Shown one piece after another: positions 58,701-64,000 of a stretch of 64,000 nt of DNA. This DNA is from Eudorina sp. 2006-703-Eu-15 (taxonomy: Eukaryota > Chlorophyta > Chlorophyceae > Chlamydomonadales > Volvocaceae). A program made the position numbers and the translations under genes. The notes below the pieces were generated by a model. It had not been told where the DNA came from and made no database searches. It saw only the letters and a program-made list of their open reading frames with translations. The stretch covers positions 62,001 through 126,000 of the forward strand of contig BDSI01000008.1 in NCBI GenBank assembly GCA_003117195.1, written 5' to 3'. Within the stretch, counting starts at the first letter, position 1; every line of letters begins with the position of its first letter.

Positions 58701-59550
58701 AGGTTTCTCGGTTCTGTCCGCAAGCTGCGACACCCCGCTGCACGCCAGCGCTGTTCTCTTCACTCGAAGGCCATATCATGCAGCTCCGGGCCACCCGCAT
58801 GAAAAGCATCGCCCCCATCGCTGGTTTGGCAGCCGCGTTGTCGAAAGCAGTGAGCAAACGGTATTCTTCCCCAGCCAGGCAACTCCACCACACTGCAGGC
58901 GCCCCTCAAAGCGCGCCAGGGCCACACATCGCCACCCTACCTACCGTCGACCTGCGTGGGAAGGCCGTTGGGGTGGGAAACGAACAGCATAACAGAGCGG
59001 TTAGTAAGGATCCTCGGCGCTCCCAAGCAAGCGTAGCTACGACGTCGGGGTCTGTGGGGTCGGCCACACGGGAGTCCAGCAAGACTGGGACAGACAGCTT
59101 TTGAACGCTGACGACGCTGGGATACCCCTGCTCGGAAATCTAAACATGCTGCCCGCTGGCAAGAACATGATACATGTCACTCTACGTTCCGTCGCGAGTT
59201 GCGGCTACCCTATGCCCTCCTCGCCGGTGGCAACAACCCGAACGGCCGTGCACGCCTTTACCAGTACGAAGATAAACATGCGAATCGTAAACGAGATTGA
59301 TACATCGCAACGCACCTGGCATCGTGCCACGTCGTTGGGCTTGCGCAGCTTCCTGGGTTTCCGAGCCTGTGCCTGCCCATCAACGTGTGTCCCCCCGAAC
59401 TCCTCCGGGTCGTCCTGATCTTCAGCATGTCCGGCAAGGGCTAGCACCTGATGCTGAGAAAGGTGATTTTGGCCTCCCTGATCTGGCAGGTTGGCTACTG
59501 CTGCAGCGACCGCGGCTGCCGCTGCATTTGCGAGAGCCTCGGCGTCCACG
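55709..59550 (-). CDS. SBP-box transcription factor
   Basis: SBP (squamosa promoter-binding) proteins are plant and algal zinc-finger regulators that bind GTAC-core DNA; the copper regulator CRR1 of Chlamydomonas is one. Exons: N-terminal piece about 59550-59316 (5' end unresolved), microexon 58951-58945, 58199-58037, 57859-57700, 57224-56583, 56313-56247, 55785-55709. Phases agree throughout. The SBP domain reads ARCQVDGCGRDLSDAK, then VCEPH, FCQQCNKFQSL, SRRSCKARSED and the basic NLRRRKQR, which doubles as a nuclear signal. The first zinc site is complete. The second lacks the usual His, with Gln in its place (KFQ for RFH). The N-terminal side is Ala-rich and acidic. The 214-residue exon 56583-57224 is Gly/Ala/Gln/Leu-rich, like an activation or condensate-forming region. 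The protein ends ILQQQAK. Confidence 0.85.
58945..58951 (-). other. 7-nt microexon in the SBP domain
   Basis: On the minus strand GTCGACG is flanked by CCCACGCAG on the left and GTAGGTAGGG on the right, both strong splice sites. It enters in phase 0 after CQ and leaves in phase 1, giving V-D-G and the canonical CQVDGC spacing. Without it the neighbouring exons are out of phase. Confidence 0.8.
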
Positions 59551-60370
59551 CGTGATAGCTCTGCAGAATGGACGCCACCCAGCACATCTCGGAACAGTCA
59601 TACTCACTAAAGAATAATGGAGCTTCTGGCAGTGCTCGCCATGTGTCCAGGCGTCAGGCCCAAGGAACGGTTGCACAAGGAGGCGTTTCATGGTCACGCG
59701 AGTGTTCGTGAGTGCAGCGGCAACTTCGCTCAACAGCTCAGGGTCTCAAATACGCCTGGATTTCCCACCTCCGTTCATCAAAACCAAAAGCTCGTAACGA
59801 AATGGACGACCTCGTCACAACGATGGACGACCACAACGGCGTCGAGACCTTACGCCGGGATAACCGCTTAGCGGTGTAGCTAGATAATGAGAGCTGGAGG
59901 CCGTCAAGCAATGCTGTTCATCAAACCTGCAACGCGCGCATATCTGAAGCACTTGTACATAACACGCAAATGGGCCTGAAGCTGCCCGCTGACAAGCTGA
60001 CGCGCTTTAAGTAAAGCACAGAGGATTGTTGCTTTTGAAGCGGAGCTTTTGGGGGCCAAAAGCTAAATGATTGCGAAAGTCCAAATTGGACGAGAACCCG
60101 AGAACCTTACTTTGAATGTTCCGAGAGCAATGGTTATGAGAAATGTACGCAGTGGTTATAATAAACGTGGCCGGATAAGAAAGACGCCAAGAGCGGTCCA
60201 AGCTCCAAGGAATTTCTGATTGGTCGTAGACTCCCATTGCGACATCGTGGTGACCCAGGATTCCCTTCCGCAGACGTCCAGATCTTTATACCAAAGAGTT
60301 CTGCAATTTTGCGCAGCGCAGGTATTATAAGAAGAGAGCACTCGTTCCGGGTATAGACCCTCCTACAAGA
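59551..60370. promoter_or_regulatory. Divergent region between SBP gene and CobW gene
   Basis: Contains the unresolved 5' end of the SBP gene (minus) and the promoter of the CobW gene (plus). The sequence from about 59880 to 60370 is AT-rich and non-coding. No specific element was recognised. Confidence 0.4.
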
Positions 60371-63300
60371 ATGCAGAGTTCCGTCCTGCGCAACGGTAGC
60401 CTGTGCTGCCGGAATGCAGCCAAGCAATTGCAGATCTCTCCAACCATTATCTCTCAGGCACACAGCCATCGTCATGTTGCACGGGCGACGCCAATTGACG
60501 CAGTGCGTTCAGTACGCCCACGAGTGGAAGCCCTCCCTGCGGCGTCTACGACCATCCGACTAGCGCGACGTGGCATCGTTACTTCCGCTGCGGTCTCTGG
60601 AACGGCGGAGGCGGCCCAAGAGAATCTGGTCCCAGTTACGGTACGTGTGGTGGCGCCGAACTTTCGGGACGGTGGGGGCACGCAAGGCCGGACGAAGCTC
60701 CACGCGGTTCGCACAATCGTTGCGTTCCCCAATTCCATCCGTCTTGCAGTGGGAGACAATGGCGTTCCGGCTTTGACCCATGTTGCCCTGCTCACCTGGA
60801 TGGGAACCGTCCCTGTCTCCGTGGTTTTCCGGAATGGGTAACGCCTTGGGTTGATGAGGCGGATTTGTTACAGTAGTGTGTCCACAAACCCAGATCAGGG
60901 CGAGCCGGCGGCCGGCGGCAACGCAGGGAATCCTGTCCTGGGGCCCTCCAGCGGACCCATTTCGCCAACAATCAACAAAACGCGTAGACGCTCCCCGATC
61001 GGGACACTGGGGCATTGGCGGTGAACGCGGTAGCAACCGACAAGCGGATTCCTTCACAGTGGCTAATGGAATCCGTTGCCGGTGCCGCATTCCGGGTTCA
61101 CGGCCCGTGAACCCGGCCCTTGGGACCACGGTAACCGTCTCTGCTTCATGGGACGCAACGGCGCATGTTGTAGGACCGGTTACCCGGAATGACTGAGTGG
61201 CAAGCAACGCCTACGTGGTGGCATATCGCCCTTGTTACGAGGAGATTAGCTTTGTTATGAAGAAAGATTGAAGTGAAGCCGAGTCCTCAGGCGGGCGTTC
61301 CCCAAAATCCGTTGGCTTGATGTGCCATCACACCAGTAGGCATGACTCGAAGGTTTGCCGCCGCCGCCCGCCGCCTCTGCGCGCGTACAGGTGATCACCG
61401 GCTTCCTGGGGAGCGGGAAGACCACGCTGTTGAATCACATCCTGTCGTCAAAGGAGCATGGCAAGCGTATCGCCATCATTGAGAACGAGGTGAGCCGCCT
61501 CTCAGGGGTGGGGTGGAGTCCGCAATCGGCAGGCGCACGGCCTTGTCAGCGGTGATGGACTGATGGTAGTGGCCCGTACGCTCGAGGCGATAACACCGAC
61601 TGGCAGAAGATTAAGTTACATTAAGTTACAAATATTGGTTAAAAGATTTGTTGATGCTTCCGTGGTATCACGGCTTGTGGTATCGCCCAATGTGGGGCTC
61701 GAACCCACGACCACAAGGTTAAGAGCCTTGCGCTCTACCGACTGAGCTAACCGGGCTTGATAATTGTGAAATACAATAATGATATGTCGTACGGCTGTCG
61801 GAGTGCCGTACGTACACAGGCAGTCGTTGGCCATAGGTAGAAGATACGCCAGCATATCAAAGTGACTTAGTTGCAGACACAAGCAGCACAGAGTAGGCGT
61901 GCACATGTAACCCTTTTATTTTCATTTTTACTTTCGGAGACCCTGGCTACTGAGCTAGTGCGCTTAAACCGCCGTTGGTGTGAGAGGCGCGTCGGGACGC
62001 GTGTATGAGTGTGGTGCCTGGCCATACTACGCATACCTGTATGGTCGATATATGGCCTATCCACCATTAAGAGTCCATAAGATGTCCTAGGCGTGGATCG
62101 ATACTCCTGGATCACTGAATAATGAAGTGTTATCAGTGAGGATCTTCTCAATATGAAATGCTACTCTCCGTTGTTCACGGCTTGTGGAAACGCCCAATGT
62201 GGGGCTCGAACCCACGACCACAAGGTTAAGAGCCTTGCGCTCTACCGACTGAGCTAACCGGGCATGTGTACGAGTTGGAAAGGATTAAAACAGTTAGACG
62301 GCGCCTACAGCTAGACGGCGCCACTGATGGGCCGGGCAAACGGTCGAGAACTTGCAGCGCCCCTTTGCGCATGCGCCCACACGCTCGCTCGTCGTGTTGT
62401 CCATTTCCCGAGAGTCCCCAATGTTGCTGTATTAATCAAAGCAGCACTGCCTCGATCGTATGCTTCCGATGAGATAACCTGCAATCCCCTCCACCGCTGT
62501 GTGGCGCAGTTCGGTGAGATCGACATCGACAGCAGCCTGGTGGTCAACCAGGTGGCGCTGATGGAGGGCAGCAGCGACACGGTGACCACGCTGGCGAATG
62601 GTGAGACCCGGGGACAGCGTAAGACCCAAGGGCCGGAACGGGCCGGGGCGAAGGGCAGCACCTCCCCCGGAACCCTCATGTGACGTGAGTGACAACATGA
62701 GGATCTGCCATTGAGCTCGCAATGGGGGAGAGAGTGCCACGTTCCTCGGTCGGCCGGGGTTTGGGGTCAGATCACAGAGAGTCTCACATCTTGCACGGGG
62801 CGATCCACCTGAGTTTCAATCACTGCAAGAGGACGACGAAGCTCCTGTGCAACTCGTGCATCCCACCTGCACTTGCACGGGTGCAGAGCTCCGCGTTATA
62901 CTTCATGTGAGCAACATATTACCCCCTGTCCTCCACAGGGTGCCTGTGCTGCACGGTCCGTGGCGATCTGATCAACGCGCTCGTCAAACTGGTGCGTCTT
63001 GATGACGGGGCCAGGCGCCAGTGCAGGAGGTTGCGGAACGGGAAGGGCGATTGCGCGGGAACAGTGACCGAGTCGGGCACAGGAACCAAGTCGGGTATGC
63101 CGGGAGAGTTGCGGGGTGGAGGTCAGGTACAGGATGGTGCGATTCCCTGCGGTGAAGCGGTGAAGGGATAAGGACGGCTGGAGCTGGGGCTGGGATAGCT
63201 GGGGTCACGAGCACGATTCCCGTTTACGGTATCGCTGCATGCCATGGTTACGGTTATGTATGAGGAAGGGCTTTGCACGGTGCCGCCAGCGTTCAGTATC

Positions 63301-64000
63301 TGCCGCTGCGTGCGCCTGACCGCGTACCTCCCCTTTCGCCTGCGCCCGCGCCGTGCACTTTTGCGCTATGACAGTACGACAAGCGGGACAAGTTCGACCA
63401 CATTATTATCGAGACGACAGGTGGGCATGGCGGGCTTACGCCGCGGGTGGACCGCGCGGGGCGGGCTGTAACCGGAACGGGCGTGGGTTTGCTGGCCGTG
63501 CAGGTTCTAGGGCTCCATTTGCTGTCGTGTTTGTGCTTACGACGTGTAAGATGAATCGTTAACAGTATGACGTTTGCCTCAGGGCTGCGGCGTGCTGCGG
63601 CAACGGTCGGTATGTCAGCTGGCGTCTCCAACACTGCTAACCGCGCCGTGTCCCTTTCGACCCTGACACAGGCCTGGCCAACCCCGCGCCCATCATCACC
63701 ACCTTCTACGCCGACCCGCAGCTGCCTTCCCGCTACAAGCTGGACGGCGTGGTGACGGTGGTGGACGCCAAGAACGTGACGTAGGTCCTCGGGCTCAGTC
63801 ACTGTGAGAGGTGTCTATGACCCGCCGGCCGTGCGGCTGTCCGCATGTATGCCGGGACCCGAGAGTGACAAGGGGTTTTAAAGGGGGCAAGCGCCCGTAC
63901 GACGTTTGGTGAGGGCACAGTACCCCGTTGCCGTACCATTGCAGGGGGTTGGGGCTAGGGGGGATGCCGTGCTTTTGAGGGTCGAGGCTGTTTGGGAAGC
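60371..64000 (+). CDS. CobW/COG0523 GTPase, 5' part (runs off the window)
   Basis: COG0523 proteins are P-loop GTPases that act as metallochaperones, notably for zinc (ZNG1 type) or cobalt. Exons: 60371-60640, 61391-61489, 62510-62600, 62939-62991, 63375-63420, 63672-63780. The last donor is GTAGGT, and the rest of the gene lies beyond the window. About 222 aa are visible. Landmarks are Walker [22 protein letters not shown], the metal-binding CLCC in [24 protein letters not shown], and VDAKN at the end. Exon 1 (90 codons) is Arg/Ser/Ala-rich with few acidic residues until aa 75, like an organelle transit peptide. The P-loop exon has no usable ATG of its own (an in-frame TGA lies upstream), so the start at 60371 is well supported. 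Intron 2 hosts two antisense tRNA-Lys genes. Confidence 0.93.
61684..61756 (-). tRNA. tRNA-Lys (CTT), copy 1
   Basis: 73 nt, intronless. The acceptor stem GCCCGGT pairs with ATTGGGC, and the discriminator is G. The anticodon loop CTCTTAA gives CTT. The T-arm is GTGGGTTCGAGCCCCAC. A TTTT run lies about 35 nt downstream on the minus strand. Nested in the CobW intron, antisense to the host. Confidence 0.97.
62191..62263 (-). tRNA. tRNA-Lys (CTT), copy 2
   Basis: Identical in sequence to the copy at 61684-61756. The 3' flank shares CCACAAGCCGTG after a short gap, which points to a local duplication including flank. It lies in the same CobW intron, also antisense. The downstream T-run is weak (TTT only). 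Confidence 0.96.

Noticed and set aside
59306..59311. Alternative GTTGCG donor to join SBP exons directly
   Set aside because: It would restore phase but give C-x3-C and a poor donor. The GTGCGT donor plus the 7-nt microexon gives canonical spacing with strong sites.
61341..61390. ATG just upstream of the CobW P-loop exon
   Set aside because: It is in a different frame from the P-loop, and the P-loop frame has a TGA upstream. The CAG acceptor at 61390 joins exon 1 in phase.

Overview
The window is nuclear DNA from a green alga, most likely a chlamydomonad of the volvocine group. The grounds are GC-rich coding sequence with strong GC3 bias, many short exons joined by GTGNGT...CAG introns, a few GC-AG introns, Gln/Ala/Gly-rich low-complexity tracts, a plant-type SBP-box gene, plant-type peroxisomal beta-oxidation enzymes and L1-like retrotransposon relics. 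The species cannot be named from the sequence alone. Nothing here is bacterial in organisation, and most long open frames are shadows of exons or of tandem repeats.

Layout. 0-7 kb is repeat-rich. It holds a minisatellite, a frameshifted gene with an HNH-like motif (minus strand), a LINE relic, a tandem pair of DNA-transposon copies (one an internal deletion of the other) and a second minisatellite. 8.66-15.77 kb (minus) is a complete 13-exon THOC1/HPR1 gene (THO mRNA-export complex). 16.1-27.6 kb (plus) holds two tandem paralogues of a large two-exon protein ending in a degenerate MYND-type finger, with a 58-bp palindrome just upstream of the second. 29.7-34.1 kb (minus) is a small six-exon helical protein of unknown function. 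35.7-42.9 kb (minus) is a 14-exon ACX4-type acyl-CoA oxidase. 43.3-49.6 kb (plus) is a 14-exon peroxisomal multifunctional protein (MFP2/AIM1 type). 52.2-54.6 kb (minus) contains exon-like pieces that I could only partly assemble. 55.7-59.5 kb (minus) is an SBP-box transcription factor whose zinc finger needs a 7-nt microexon. 60.4 kb to the end (plus) is the 5' part of a CobW/COG0523 GTPase gene, probably organelle-targeted.

How the genes fit together. The oxidase and the multifunctional protein catalyse successive steps of peroxisomal fatty-acid beta-oxidation. They are divergently transcribed from a shared 399-bp region. The oxidase carries an N-terminal PTS2 signal and the multifunctional protein a C-terminal SKL (PTS1). 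Three intact tRNA genes (one Asp, two Lys) sit inside introns of protein genes, all antisense to the host, as does one tRNA-Asp-like relic.

Most exon boundaries were derived by hand from splice motifs, reading-phase continuity and recalled similarity to plant or animal family members. No database search was run.
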